Assembly: GCA_000697335.1 (NCBI GenBank)
Contig: JNEM01011223.1
Span: 1-12,952 of the forward strand
DNA length: 12,952 nucleotides
Direction: 5' to 3'
Origin: Conidiobolus incongruus B7586
Taxonomy: Eukaryota > Entomophthoromycota > Entomophthoromycetes > Entomophthorales > Conidiobolaceae
A program made the translations under genes and the position numbers. Numbering within the stretch: the stretch's first letter is position 1; each line of letters starts with the position of its first letter. Below are positions 1 through 9,113 of this stretch, in pieces. The notes under the pieces are model-generated. The model saw only the letters and a program-made list of their open reading frames with translations, was not told the DNA's origin and made no database searches.

Positions 1-1140
1 TATATATATATAAAATTATTACTATTAGATTTTCCTCTAGGGATTAAATTGAAATACTATATAGTATTATTATAATATATTAATCATCATCTATATAAGA
101 ATAAATTATTTATTGTTTACAATTTATAAAAAGGATTATTTGGTTTAATCCAGCATTTTGATATGTTTTTTGATAAAGGATTTTATAAAAGAATCTGTGA
201 TATATAAATTTAAATAATTAAATATAAAAGTTTAGGTTATTAGATATATTTTAATATATTTAATTTAGTTTTATTTTAAATTTTCAATAAAATATCACAT
301 ACCTATTAAATATCTTTTTTAAAACAGAGTTTAAATAATTATAAAAAATATATATTTATTTAGAAAATATTATAATGATTTGATAATCCTTTATATGAAA
401 TAAAATACTATATTTCAATTTATATTTAAATTTATTTAATTATTGAGAATATAATAATTAAAATTAGCTCTCCAAATTTTGACAAATTTTAGATTGCTTT
501 TACTCTAGCTTTGGCATGACAAATCCAGTAATTGATAGTAATTTTAAAATAAAACATCATCTTTATAAGTTGTAATTAAACTTCGAGCATTTTTATATAA
601 TATTAAGCTCAGTTTTAAAGATACTAGAATAAAAGTGATTTTGAAAATCATTATACAGTTTAAAGATAAATAAATTCAATATAACAAATTTATAAATATT
701 AATTTTTCAATAAAAATATCAATATATACAAATATATATACTTTCAAAAACTACTAGCTCCCTTAATTATTAAAATTATAATTTAAAATCTAAAAATAAT
801 ATTATATTCAAAACTTTTGAAATTGAAAAATTTGTCGTTATTTTTTATTTGAATTAATTACTACAATTATGATAATGATTTTAATAATTGAAGAGGATTA
901 TAGTAAAAAAATTTAATGTATAATTATAATTAGATTTATCGTTAAACTTAAATATGTTTTGATTAATTGATTTGCTATAATGTAGGCTATTATCTTTTTT
1001 TTCAAGTGTAACATAAGTAACCATATATCAAAATTACTATTGAAAAACTTCATTTAATTAAACTAAGTTTATTTACCCAAATTGAAGTTGAATAAAACAT
1101 TTAAAAAAATTCTTTTTATTTTATATATTATAAATAAGGC
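1..1140. other. AT-rich gene-free stretch
   Basis: Extremely AT-rich DNA that opens with a short (TA)n run at 1-12. Both strands are dense with stops and I see no coding-like stretch, splice pattern or structured RNA. A slightly less AT-rich patch near 470-540 carries no usable reading frame. Confidence 0.6.
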
Positions 1141-1147
1141 GATGAAA

Positions 1148-1153
1148 TTTATT
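1148..1153 (-). promoter_or_regulatory. Possible poly(A) signal for the small ORF
   Basis: The minus strand reads AATAAA about 15 nt past the TGA stop at 1168-1170. The position suits a polyadenylation signal. In DNA this AT-rich the hexamer is common by chance, so the support is only positional. Confidence 0.3.
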
Positions 1154-1167
1154 GATATGCATATAAT

Positions 1168-1538
1168 TCATAGTTCTTTTGCTTCAGGCTGGTAATCACT
1201 CACCAAATAGCATTTCAACTTATATTCCTTCTTCACCTCGTCCTTAAAAATCTCAAGTTTATCAGCACTATCACACTGATAAATATAACTAATGATATCT
1301 TTAAGTGGATTGATCTTGTCAAAAGTGCAGCGGCTGCATTTGAGCTTCTCGTCAGCTGGGCAATCAACCATAATGCGCCATCTCTTTACATCGATATTGG
1401 TGCAGAACATATTGTTGTATTGGTGGCGTTCGGTGATACTAAACTGCATAATATCTCAAAAACCGGGGCACTTTTCAACTCCTTTTCCTTGGGCGGATGT
1501 AGCTACCATCAAAAACCAAAGACGTTATTGAAGTTCAT
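1168..1538 (-). CDS. Small cysteine-rich, possibly secreted protein (5' end disrupted)
   Basis: I do not recognise the family. The clear part is a 93-codon frame (1449 to 1168, TGA stop), rich in Lys, Asp and Glu, with six cysteines: FCTN, DCPAD, KCSRC (two), YQC and KCYL. The patch is visibly less AT-rich than its surroundings, which supports coding. Upstream in the same frame (1524 to about 1472) lies a signal-peptide-like stretch, RLWFLMVATSAQGKG, whose cleavage would fall after TSA, followed by a seventh Cys in KCPGF. Two things interrupt it. An in-frame TGA lies just upstream of the ATG at 1449. The nearest upstream ATG (1538) is in a different frame from the hydrophobic segment. The TGA falls in a 33-nt in-frame stretch (1439-1471) that starts GT and ends AG, so a very short intron is conceivable, but the SDR introns are 57 and 60 nt. 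The best reading is a decayed or misassembled secreted-protein gene; an intact 93-aa protein is the alternative. Confidence 0.45.
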
Positions 1539-1539
1539 T

Positions 1540-2433
1540 GTTCTATTAAATTATTGAATCATATTAATATAGTTTAATTGTGTCAGAATGTTTGGTATAT
1601 AAAGACTGTGAAAATATGTATTATATATATATACTTGAACCAATTTTCTCTAAAAGCCTTGAAATTTTCTTTTTATTATTATTATTTTGAGTATTGGGAT
1701 TTAATATGAATTCTCTTTTAAATATTATATATTCTTTATGACAAACTCAATTTAAATAATATATTGTTTTTATGATTTGATATCAAGTTTAATGAATATT
1801 GAATAATGTATAAATTTTTTTAAATATTAGTTGAATTTTATATTTTTATGAAAACAACAAGGTAAGTCTTTTGTAACCAATCTTCTAGATTTGAGTTGGC
1901 TGAATTAATTAATAATGATATGTTTTAATAGCCCTTTGCTACTTTTTATTACTTGTAGAGCTTTTTGAATGGTTGATATAATTTGTTTTGTATTATATAA
2001 TAATTTGATAATTATCTTTGATTCAATTCTGGTAAAATTTGAAATTCAGTGCTTTTCAGTCTTATTGATTATTTTTTTGAAATTTCATTATCCATTTTGT
2101 ATTATATAGTGAATAAGATGAATTGTTATGTCATTCATGATCATTTAATATATTGCTAAAATAATGTCAAAACAATGTTCATTTGTAAAATTTTATTTTA
2201 TGAAGCACTGTCTATATTAGTTTAGAAATTTAAAAGTTCAATAATTTGAAGAAAAAGAATAAAGCAACATTTCGAGCTGTACAAATAAAATCGTTTTGAA
2301 ATTAATAATATTCGAATAAACCAATTAATAGAATCTTTAATATAGATCCTTTATCCAAAATGAATTTATATAATACAGTTATTGTAAGGTTAAAAGAAAT
2401 ATTTTCTAATTGCTAATCATTATCAAATTAATT
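1540..2433. other. AT-rich intergenic stretch
   Basis: No supported gene. The plus strand carries TATATAAAG at about 1596-1604, but no gene follows it on that strand. The rest is low-complexity AT-rich DNA with scattered stops in all frames, including the 3' flank of the SDR gene. Confidence 0.55.
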
Positions 2434-3477
2434 TTAATTTGGTTCCAATCCAACGAATTTCAAACTTTGATCCCATAGCAAGTTACGAATCTTTTCATCG
2501 TCCGCTTGTGGATTATAAGGACTCAATTCGCAACTATCATAATACTGGCCTGATTCAATATGATCATCAACAACTGTGTAAATCGTTGTTAAAGAACCTT
2601 GATTTGGAGATCTACCCAAAAGAAAATGTAAGGTTCTAGAAACTGCCCAGGTAATAGTACCAGTCCAAGTATTGGGTAAATTAGTCACGATGATATCGGT
2701 TGCAACGAAACCAGGATGCAATGATGCTACAGTGATATTGTCTGCAGTGAGTCGTTGCGCAAGTTCTTTAGCTATTATTACATTCATTAATTTGGATTTG
2801 GAATAAGCTTCAAATACTTGATAATTTTCTTCTTTCACTTGTAAATCTTGCGGTAAGGTTAAACTAACATCCAAATGAGCTAAAATTTTCATATTATATT
2901 AAATAAAGTTTAATGATAAGGTATTAATTTAAAATGTACCTGCACTTGATAAGAAAATAATTCTAGAATTTTGACCTTTAGGAATAATTGGCAATAAATT
3001 CAAAGTTAGAAGGAATGGTGCCAAGTGATTAAGTTGTACAGTTCTCTCAAATCCATCATCAGTCTTCGCATACTCCCAAAAGGTTCCTCCTGCATTATTA
3101 ATGAGGATATCTAATCTTTCATATTTTTCAATGAATAATTTTGTGAATTGTCTAACGCTGTCAAAATTTGAAAAATCTACAATTTCATAATGTATATCAT
3201 TATTGTTTGATTGCTCACGAATTTGATCTATGGCACGTTGAGATTTGGATTCGTTGCGACTTGCGATAATCACTTTGCATTTCATTTTGGCAAGATTAAG
3301 TGCTGTATGGAATCCAATTCCTATGTTTAAATTAGCTATTATAGTGATAGTATATTGATTATTCATTTATCCATTACCTTCATTTCCACCAGTAACTAAA
3401 GCCAATTTACCACTTAAATCTTTTGGGTTAACTGATAATTTTTTGAATAGATTGGTTATATTACGCTTGTCTCTCAT
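2434..3477 (-). CDS. Short-chain dehydrogenase/reductase, three exons, RDH/WWOX-like
   Basis: Exons run 3477-3378, 3320-2940 and 2879-2434 on the minus strand and join to a 308-aa protein ending in TAA. Both introns are GT-AG (57 and 60 nt), and each junction restores a conserved motif: intron 1 splits the Gly codon of GGNEGIG, intron 2 the second Ala of SSAA. Classical SDR landmarks are all present: the cofactor loop TGGNEGIG (29-36), NNAG (108-111), catalytic Asn131 in LNHL, Ser159 in FLSSAA, Tyr186 and Lys190 in YSKSK, and HPG followed by TD. The 27-residue Ser-Tyr gap and the C-terminal GSLTTIY segment fit the retinol dehydrogenase/DHRSX/WWOX-like branch, so it probably oxidises or reduces a lipid, retinoid or other hydrophobic substrate with NAD(P)(H). 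The true substrate cannot be read from sequence. There is no N-terminal signal or membrane segment. The start is chosen because an in-frame stop lies upstream. A decayed paralogue lies in inverted orientation at 5521-6525. Confidence 0.9.
2880..2939 (-). other. SDR intron 2
   Basis: A 60-nt phase-1 intron, GTACAT to TTTTAG. Removing it restores the SSAAH sequence at the catalytic serine. It is much more AT-rich than the flanking exons. Confidence 0.85.
3321..3377 (-). other. SDR intron 1
   Basis: A 57-nt phase-1 intron, GTAATG to CATAG. Removing it joins GGNE to GIGF and rebuilds the glycine-rich nucleotide-binding loop. The minus frame stays open through part of the intron, so a naive ORF call would start at 3366 inside it and miss the first 33 residues. 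Confidence 0.88.
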
Positions 3478-3533
3478 TTTTCGTGAATTATTAATAATTA
3501 CTTTATACCTGGATTCTTACCATACCACCTGAA

Positions 3534-3541
3534 TTTATATA
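3534..3541 (-). promoter_or_regulatory. Candidate TATA box of the SDR gene
   Basis: The minus strand reads TATATAAA about 57-64 nt upstream of the SDR start codon at 3477. That leaves room for a transcription start about 30 nt downstream and a short leader. The high AT content makes chance matches likely. Confidence 0.35.
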
Positions 3542-4319
3542 GTGCATATTAGTCACAAGACCCACACTTCCTAATAGCTATATTCATTGTTGTAAAGTTT
3601 TTGGACTCGTAATTTTGTTTTGTTGAACTATTTATGTGAAAATTTCCTCTATTATTAAAATCATAAATGGAAATAAAGGTTCATTAAAGGAAATATTGTT
3701 TATTTTAACCTGTTATTTAATTTTGCATTTTAATTTTTGGATATTTTGCGCATATTTTAATAAAAAAATATTTAGTAAATAAGGGAAGATTATACAGTTT
3801 TAAAAGAGAAAGTTAAAATTATTTTGCCGGTATATGTAGTTTTAAATACCATTAAATGATAAAACTAATATATTTTAATTTACATAATGTAACTATTTTT
3901 CAATTAAGCAATCAATAAATTATCATCATATCTTAAATTGATTAAAAAATATGGTATATAGAGAATAAAATTTGAATCAAATAATGAAAAATTATCATAT
4001 ATATAATGAATATGTAATAAAACATATACTTTGACTTTATAAGATGCGACTAATCAATTTATAATTATTATAATCCTTTATTCATATTAGCGGATAATTA
4101 CTAATAGATAATATTATATAAAGATTGTTGAGATGGTATAATGATACTAGTGAATTGAAACCCCAATATTAATCAACTTTAATTAAATAAACAGTTTCAT
4201 ATTAATTTTTTTAAAAAAATTAAACCAAATAATATAGTTTCATATAAAATTTAATTTCTTTTCATACCACTATAAGTGGGTATAAAAAAATAAAATTGTA
4301 TTTAATACTTGATTATATA
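3542..4319. other. AT-rich stretch upstream of the SDR gene
   Basis: No supported gene. It holds a small imperfect hairpin near 4264-4283 (arms ATACCAC and GTGGGTAT around a short loop) that I cannot link to a function. Confidence 0.5.
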
Positions 4320-4640
4320 CATCTCTTGCGGAATGCGGTAATAAATCAATAACATTCCTATCAAAACCCAAATTCAGAGTGAGAAAGACGTAATTGTAGA
4401 ATTAAGTTGTGTAAAACTGGTGACTTCTCAGGAGATTATATATCTGATGGAAAGTGTCTTCAATAATCTTTAAGTTTAGTGAGTTGGTTTTAGATCCTAT
4501 ATACGATTATTAATATTGATAATTAGAATCTGAATTGGTACAGGGAAAAACACAAGATTAAAAGGATGTAAAATTTGATATATATTAAACTTGGTTATTT
4601 ACTCTTGAAAAATATCAGGTAGCGATGAATTAATGATAAT
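4320..4640 (+). pseudogene. Weak coding-like relic, unidentified
   Basis: This patch is clearly less AT-rich than its flanks. One plus-strand frame (about 4350-4470) is open for some 41 codons and includes SEKDVIVELSCVKLVTSQ. A neighbouring frame just upstream reads LAECGNKSITFLSKPK. The composition and frame changes suggest an eroded exon, but I recognise no family. It lies upstream of the SDR pseudogene on the same strand; no homology to the SDR family is visible. Confidence 0.25.
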
Positions 4641-5520
4641 CCTTATATTTAGATTTAGTCAACTCAATTATCTTTTGTTATTAAAGATAAATTTGTGAAA
4701 TATAATTTTGAGATATAATCACTGAAACAAGGCAAGTTGTTGTAAGATAAGTGATTTCATTTATTAAATTCAATTTTGATAATTACAGTTTACACTCAAT
4801 GATATTATGTTAATTTAAATCATATTGAGTATATAAATATTTAGAATAAAAGTAAAGAATATTCAAAGAATTATCCAATATTCTGCTTAAAATAATTTCT
4901 GAATTGCCTAATGACAAACTCATTTGATTTTTAATTTTTGTTATATTGTAAGCAAATTTCAAATAAAAATGTGAAACCAAGTTATAAAAGTTTATGACCT
5001 AAAGCATTTAATAACAAATATAAATTATCTCGATTGATATTTAGAGTGTAAATAGCAATTTTTAAATCTGTAAATAATTATTATATATACTCCTTTTCAA
5101 TTAAATTAAAACTCTTTGAGCGCTATAAATAGCTATAACAATATTATAAAACAGATACTGCCAGTAAATGTTTATAATTATTTAAAACTTTGTGCAATTT
5201 GTAAATGATCATTTATTAAATTAGAATTAAAATTATTAGCAAATAATCTTTGGGATATTAATATAGAATCCCTTAACTATGAAAATATTTCAAATTTTAG
5301 TATATGTAATAAAATAAACAATAATCCAAATCATGCAACAATTAATCACGAAATTCAATACTCAAAAATCATTTGTAAAAATAAATTTAAGTCATAGATC
5401 ATCAAACACCAAAATTAATGAGAATGACCTATTTCATCCAATAATTTTTTGAGTATTAAAAGGAAGAGCAAATCTCACTTAATGATACCAAAAACTCTAA
5501 TAATTTTCTATTATAACATA
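4641..5520. other. AT-rich stretch before the SDR pseudogene
   Basis: Low-complexity AT-rich DNA with stops in all frames and nothing recognisable. The open frame from about 5449 runs into the pseudogene, but its first 24 codons match nothing in the intact SDR gene. Confidence 0.5.
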
Positions 5521-6525
5521 TTCGCAAAAAAAGGAACATTCAGAATTCAACAGAAACATATGTCAGTTGAAGAAAAGGATCTAACTCGAATAGTTGCTTT
5601 GTTCACTAGTGGTAACGAAGGAAGTAATTTTCATTATTGGCTATATGTGACAATTTAACATCTAACCAAATGTAAATATTGGATTAGATACTGTAATATT
5701 ACTTGCTAAAATCAATTTCAATGTCATATTCTTAAGCAGAAACAAAGAAAAATGCCGGAAGTCTGTTGAAGAGATCAAATACTTGACCGGAAATCAAACA
5801 TCGATTATGAAGTACTAGATTTTGGTAGTCTCGAATCACACAATTCAATCTCTATAATATTCCTAGATGAATATGATAAATTGTACATCATGATCAATAT
5901 ATCAGGAGACATGTTGAATGAATAAGGTACAACTGTGGATAGTATTAAAGAGCAATAGGAGTAAATCGTCTTGGGTCACTGCTGATAATCCTGGATTTGT
6001 TGACCATAGTCAAATATATTAAATATACTAGCGTTGAGTTTGCTTATAGTACATATAATTTGCCAGATATAATATTCAAATGTGAACCTAATTGATATTT
6101 AGTTTCCTTGGGAGTAAACTATTCTTTCAAGGTAGCCTAAATATCATAAAAAGTAACAATCAGAGGCTGAAATCATACCACAATATCAAGTTGATGAGAA
6201 TAACGACAGTGAAAGAGATATCTAAAAAACTTTCAAATGTATGAATCACCGTTGTTGGCGTGAGTTTAATTCTAATTAAAGTCAACAGGCTCAAACTAAC
6301 CCTCTAGATAGTTTAAATAGTAACATGGCGAATTGCGCTGTAACAAAATTCTATAATGTACTAAGTCGAGATCGCCACTATGGTGCAATGGCTTCAGTTT
6401 ACACAGTGACCTCTGATAAGTGTGTCTCAGGTAGATACTCTGACAATTGTGAGCGTTCTAAAATTAACCTTCTGATCAATGATAAGTAACTATTTACAGG
6501 CTACATACTCAAAGCCATTAGTTAA
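5521..6525 (+). pseudogene. Decayed SDR paralogue retaining intron relics
   Basis: This plus-strand relic aligns by eye with the intact SDR gene over almost its whole length. In order it keeps MSVEEKDL and SGNEG (cofactor loop), IGLDTVILLAK and VIFLSRN, DYEVLDFGSLES, FLDEYDKLYIMINISGD (the NNAG site changed), VNRLGSLLIILDLLTIVK, SYHNIKLM (catalytic Tyr and Lys kept, 6176-6190), ITVVGVS, and GAMASVYTV with SGRYSDNC near the C-terminus. Several stops and at least three frame changes interrupt it, and no start codon matches that of the intact gene. Intron 1 survives as about 55 nt (near 5621-5675) without a proper donor, and intron 2 as about 53 nt (near 6050-6102) with its AG acceptor kept and its GT donor lost. 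Retained introns show it came from a DNA-level duplication. It lies head-to-head with the intact gene, about 2 kb away. The high divergence indicates an old duplicate. Confidence 0.85.
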
Positions 6526-7127
6526 TTAATCTCCATATTACAAGCACCTTTTATTCAATGATTAATATTTCTTAGCAATTGAAAAAATGAGAATTTTTTT
6601 AATTTTTGACTTTATATTTTAAGTTTGAAAAAAGTATACATAAATTAAATTAAATAATAAATATATTAAAATTTTAATTTTAATCAAATATTTTTTTAAT
6701 TCGATTATATTAATAATACGTAATCATCATCAAGACTCTGATATTTTAGCTTTATCGAATCTTAACTATATATCTTATAAAACTATTTAATTTTATTAAA
6801 CTGGATAAAAATGTTTTATTTAAAATTAGTATTTATAACTGATAATTTTTTTTCAAGGTTAAAAAAGGAACTATTTAGACTATGCTAAATTCTATCAAAT
6901 CAAGTTTGTTTTTATTTTTATAATCATAAATTAAAGTAATATATTAAAAGAAAACTTTTGGTTATGATTAAAAATCTTTCAATTAATTTTAATTTTAATT
7001 ATAAAATTATATTATTTAACTCTCGATTTTTATATCTTCTTTCATTAAATAAGGTCAAAGCATCTATTTTATAATAAAAAATACTTAAAAAGATCTAAAG
7101 TAAATGTAATTAAATAAAGCTTATTAT
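6526..7127. other. AT-rich stretch between pseudogene and mariner
   Basis: No gene or relic recognised. It is the flank into which mariner copy 1 inserted. Confidence 0.5.
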
Positions 7128-7129
7128 TA

Positions 7130-7164
7130 CTATGGAAATTAAGAAATGGCAAATTTTTTAATTT
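7130..7164 (+). repeat. Left terminal inverted repeat of mariner copy 1
   Basis: It starts CTATGGAAATTAAG just after a TA dinucleotide and pairs with the right end at 8400-8437, with a few mismatches and small length differences. Confidence 0.8.
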
Positions 7165-7238
7165 CTGGTCTTTCAAACATATTATACATTTTGAAAGATT
7201 ATATATATAAAATATATAGGAAAATAAATATTTTCAAA

Positions 7239-7256
7239 CTATATATATATATATAT
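7239..7256. repeat. Short (TA)n tract inside mariner 5' region
   Basis: An 18-bp alternating TA run in the untranslated 5' part of mariner copy 1. No function is indicated. Confidence 0.6.
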
Positions 7257-7315
7257 TCAATTTTAATTTTTTTATTAAAATATTTTGATTTTAAAATTTA
7301 TACTTAAATTTAATC

Positions 7316-8346
7316 ATATTTAAACTAGATTATAATTATCAAAAGGCTTTCATTTTTGTATTTTTAAAACTTAACCATAAACCCTTTAAAATCATCTAAA
7401 ACTTGCAAACAGCTTATAGAGATGGTGCTTTATTTAAAACTACCATATATCACTAAATTTGTGATTTTAAAGCTAGAAGGGACACTATTCAAAATTTATC
7501 AAAATTTAAAAGACTAATTTCTACTGTTACTTTTTCACTAATTAATAGAGTAAAAAAATATATTAAGAAATACCTTTTTATTTCTATTAGAGAATTATTA
7601 AAGCAATTTAACATTAATTATACAAGCATGTTATATTTACTTAAGTTTAAACTTAGATTAATTAATAAAAATATAAAATAGATATTTTATAGTTTAATAG
7701 AAGTTTAAAAGAAAACTAGAATAGCTATAGCTAAATTAAACTTATTAAGGTATAATTAAAAATAAAGGTTTTTACAACAAATACTTACAATTAATAAATC
7801 TTAGATTTTTTTATATAATCTTTTACCTAAAAATAAAACAAGATGTTAAGTTAAGCTAAATTAATCCCCTTTATAAATTCTAATAAGTATTTTAAATATA
7901 AGTGAATATTAATTATTGTAATAAATTATAATGATATATAGTTTTTTTATTTAATACCTCAAGGAAAATCAATTAATAGTAAGTTATATATTACTTTTTT
8001 AAATAAAACAATTTTTAAATGGTGTTCTCAATATAATTTGAGAAGACCTATTATTTTGCATGATAATTGCAAAATACATAAAACTAAAGCTGTAAAAGAT
8101 TTTTTATATAAAAAAAATTGGAGGGAGTTACCACATTTAGTATATTCACCTGATTATAACCTATGTGATTATAATTGCTTTAGATAATTAAAAAAATAGC
8201 TTGCAGGAAAAAAAATTCCTGCAAACAAATTAAATTGGTTTATAAAACATTAAATTTCAATCTTTAATAAAAAGAATTATTTTTTAGGTATTAGAAGCTT
8301 ACCAAAAATATAGAAAAAAGTTATTAATAATAAAAAAGGCTATTAA
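7316..8346 (+). pseudogene. Mariner DD34D transposase relic (copy 1)
   Basis: About 343 codons long, matching the usual 345-aa mariner transposase. Recognisable blocks are YRDGALFKTTIYH and DFKARRDTI (first helix-turn-helix region), ISIRELLKQFNINYTSMLYLL (second helix-turn-helix), LLRYN and FLQQILTINKS (the block that normally holds the first catalytic Asp, here Asn), IPQGKSINSKLYI, HDNCKIHK (second Asp, 8062), NWRELPHLVYSPDYNLCDYNCF (third Asp, 8167) and a C-terminal SLPKI...VINN. Exactly 34 residues separate the second and third Asp, the mariner signature. Stops occur at 7454, 7679, 7706, 7802, 7847, 7862, 8185, 8197 and 8311 among others, and there is at least one frame change between about 7865 and 7950. 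Most stops fall where mariners have conserved Trp or Gln. The ancestral start appears mutated to ATA at 7316; copy 3 has ATG at the matching site. Confidence 0.87.
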
Positions 8347-8399
8347 TTTTTTATTATTCATTAATTTATATATACTATTTATTAATTTATTTATTTAAT

Positions 8400-8437
8400 T
8401 TCAATTTTAAAATTATGCCATTACTTAATTTCTATAC
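8400..8437 (-). repeat. Right terminal inverted repeat of mariner copy 1
   Basis: Reverse complement of the left end with mismatches, ending TTTCTATAC next to TA at 8438-8439. The same end sequence recurs at the 3' end of copy 2, where it reads TGTTTATAG before TA. Confidence 0.8.
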
Positions 8438-8439
8438 TA

Positions 8440-8862
8440 ATATTATATATATTCAAATATTATAATATTTATAGTAATTCATTGATATTAATAAATCATA
8501 AATTTTTTATCAAAATTTTATTATTATATAAAGAAAAATAATTAATTTTAATTTAAATCATTTTGTGTACATTTTAAATCAATCAATATCATTTAAATAT
8601 TTACAAATCCATTATTTTATAAGATTTTAACAAAAAATAATTAACTTATTTAATTCTTAAACCAAATTAATTAATAATCAATTATAATTTTTTTTGAGAT
8701 AAATAGTTTCTAACTCTTATTTTATTATAGAAATACTTTGTAATTTGAATAATAAATATCATATATAAAAAGTTAAAGCTAGAAAAAACTATAATATAAA
8801 AAATTAAAAAACAATTATATCTATTATATTGGCCAGATCTATATATTATAGCTACTTCAAGC

Positions 8863-8897
<35 letters not shown>
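8440..8897. other. AT-rich gap between mariner copies 1 and 2
   Basis: No gene or relic recognised. A minus-strand opening of about 60 codons (8682-8864) is rich in Ile, Tyr and Phe, as random AT-rich DNA would be, and shows no domain. It could contain unrecognisable 5' sequence of copy 2. Confidence 0.45.
8866..8894. repeat. (TA)n microsatellite
   Basis: A perfect alternating TA run of 29 nt immediately before the recognisable start of mariner copy 2. Confidence 0.9.
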
Positions 8898-9111
8898 AAT
8901 AAATTAATTTAGTTTATCAAATTTTAAATATCAGTCCTTAACAAAAAGAACTATTTTTAAGTATTAAAGTTGACCCAAAGTATACCAAAGAGTTATTATC
9001 AATAGAGAAAAAATATTACTTTTATATTTTTCATTTAATTATATATAAACAATATGCTAAAAATTATATTAATTTCAATTTTAATGCTATACCATTATTT
9101 ATTGTTTATAG
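8898..9111 (+). mobile_element. 3' fragment of a second mariner (copy 2)
   Basis: This fragment matches the last part of copy 1: the coding piece NKKNYF with the following Leu-rich C-terminus, then the 3' untranslated part containing AATTTCAATTTTAA and the right terminal repeat ending TTTATAG. It ends at 9111 with TA at 9112-9113, as expected of an original transposon end. The 5' portion is missing or too decayed to see, and the break lies at the (TA)n tract, which may have promoted the loss. Compared with copies 1 and 3, the site near 8980 reads TAC where they have TAG and TAA. Confidence 0.75.
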
Positions 9112-9113
9112 TA

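Larger units (their letters stand above)
7130..8437 (+). mobile_element. Full-length, inactive mariner transposon (copy 1)
   Basis: The element is 1308 bp, the usual mariner size of about 1.3 kb. Its ends form an imperfect inverted repeat of about 30 bp: the left end starts CTATGGAAATTAAG and the right end, read in reverse complement, starts GTATAGAAATTAAG; both continue into AATGGCA. TA lies directly outside both ends (7128-7129 and 8438-8439), as expected for Tc1/mariner target-site duplication. Inside is a transposase relic at 7316-8346. A related 3' fragment lies at 8898-9111 and an inverted third copy at 11787-12952. Numerous stops mean it cannot encode a working enzyme. Confidence 0.88.

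Noticed and set aside
1439-1471. A 33-nt GT-AG intron in the small Cys-rich gene
   Set aside because: It would remove the in-frame TGA, but it is far shorter than the 57- and 60-nt introns here and begins with a GC-rich run unlike them. Kept only as an open possibility.
1292-1531. Plus-strand 79-codon frame
   Set aside because: It overlaps the minus-strand Cys-rich frame antisense and has no protein-like features of its own.
2439-2639. Plus-strand 66-codon frame
   Set aside because: It is antisense to SDR exon 3, which carries clear family motifs.
4537-4554. GTGKNT, resembling a P-loop
   Set aside because: Only six residues match, the preceding codons include stops, and no further ATPase or helicase motif follows.
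5521-6525. Processed (retroposed) SDR pseudogene
   Set aside because: A first look at GNEG followed by an open frame suggested that intron 1 was missing. Aligning IGLDTVILLAK showed about 55 nt of intron-like sequence between them, and intron 2 is present too.
7316-8346. Ciliate-type code in which TAA and TAG mean glutamine, suggested by in-frame TAA/TAG in the transposase
   Set aside because: Most of these stops align with conserved Trp, not Gln. The intact SDR gene uses only CAA/CAG for its many glutamines and ends in TAA, so the standard code fits.
8682-8864. Minus-strand 60-codon frame
   Set aside because: Its Ile/Tyr/Phe-rich composition is what random AT-rich DNA gives, and there is no motif or coding-like base composition.
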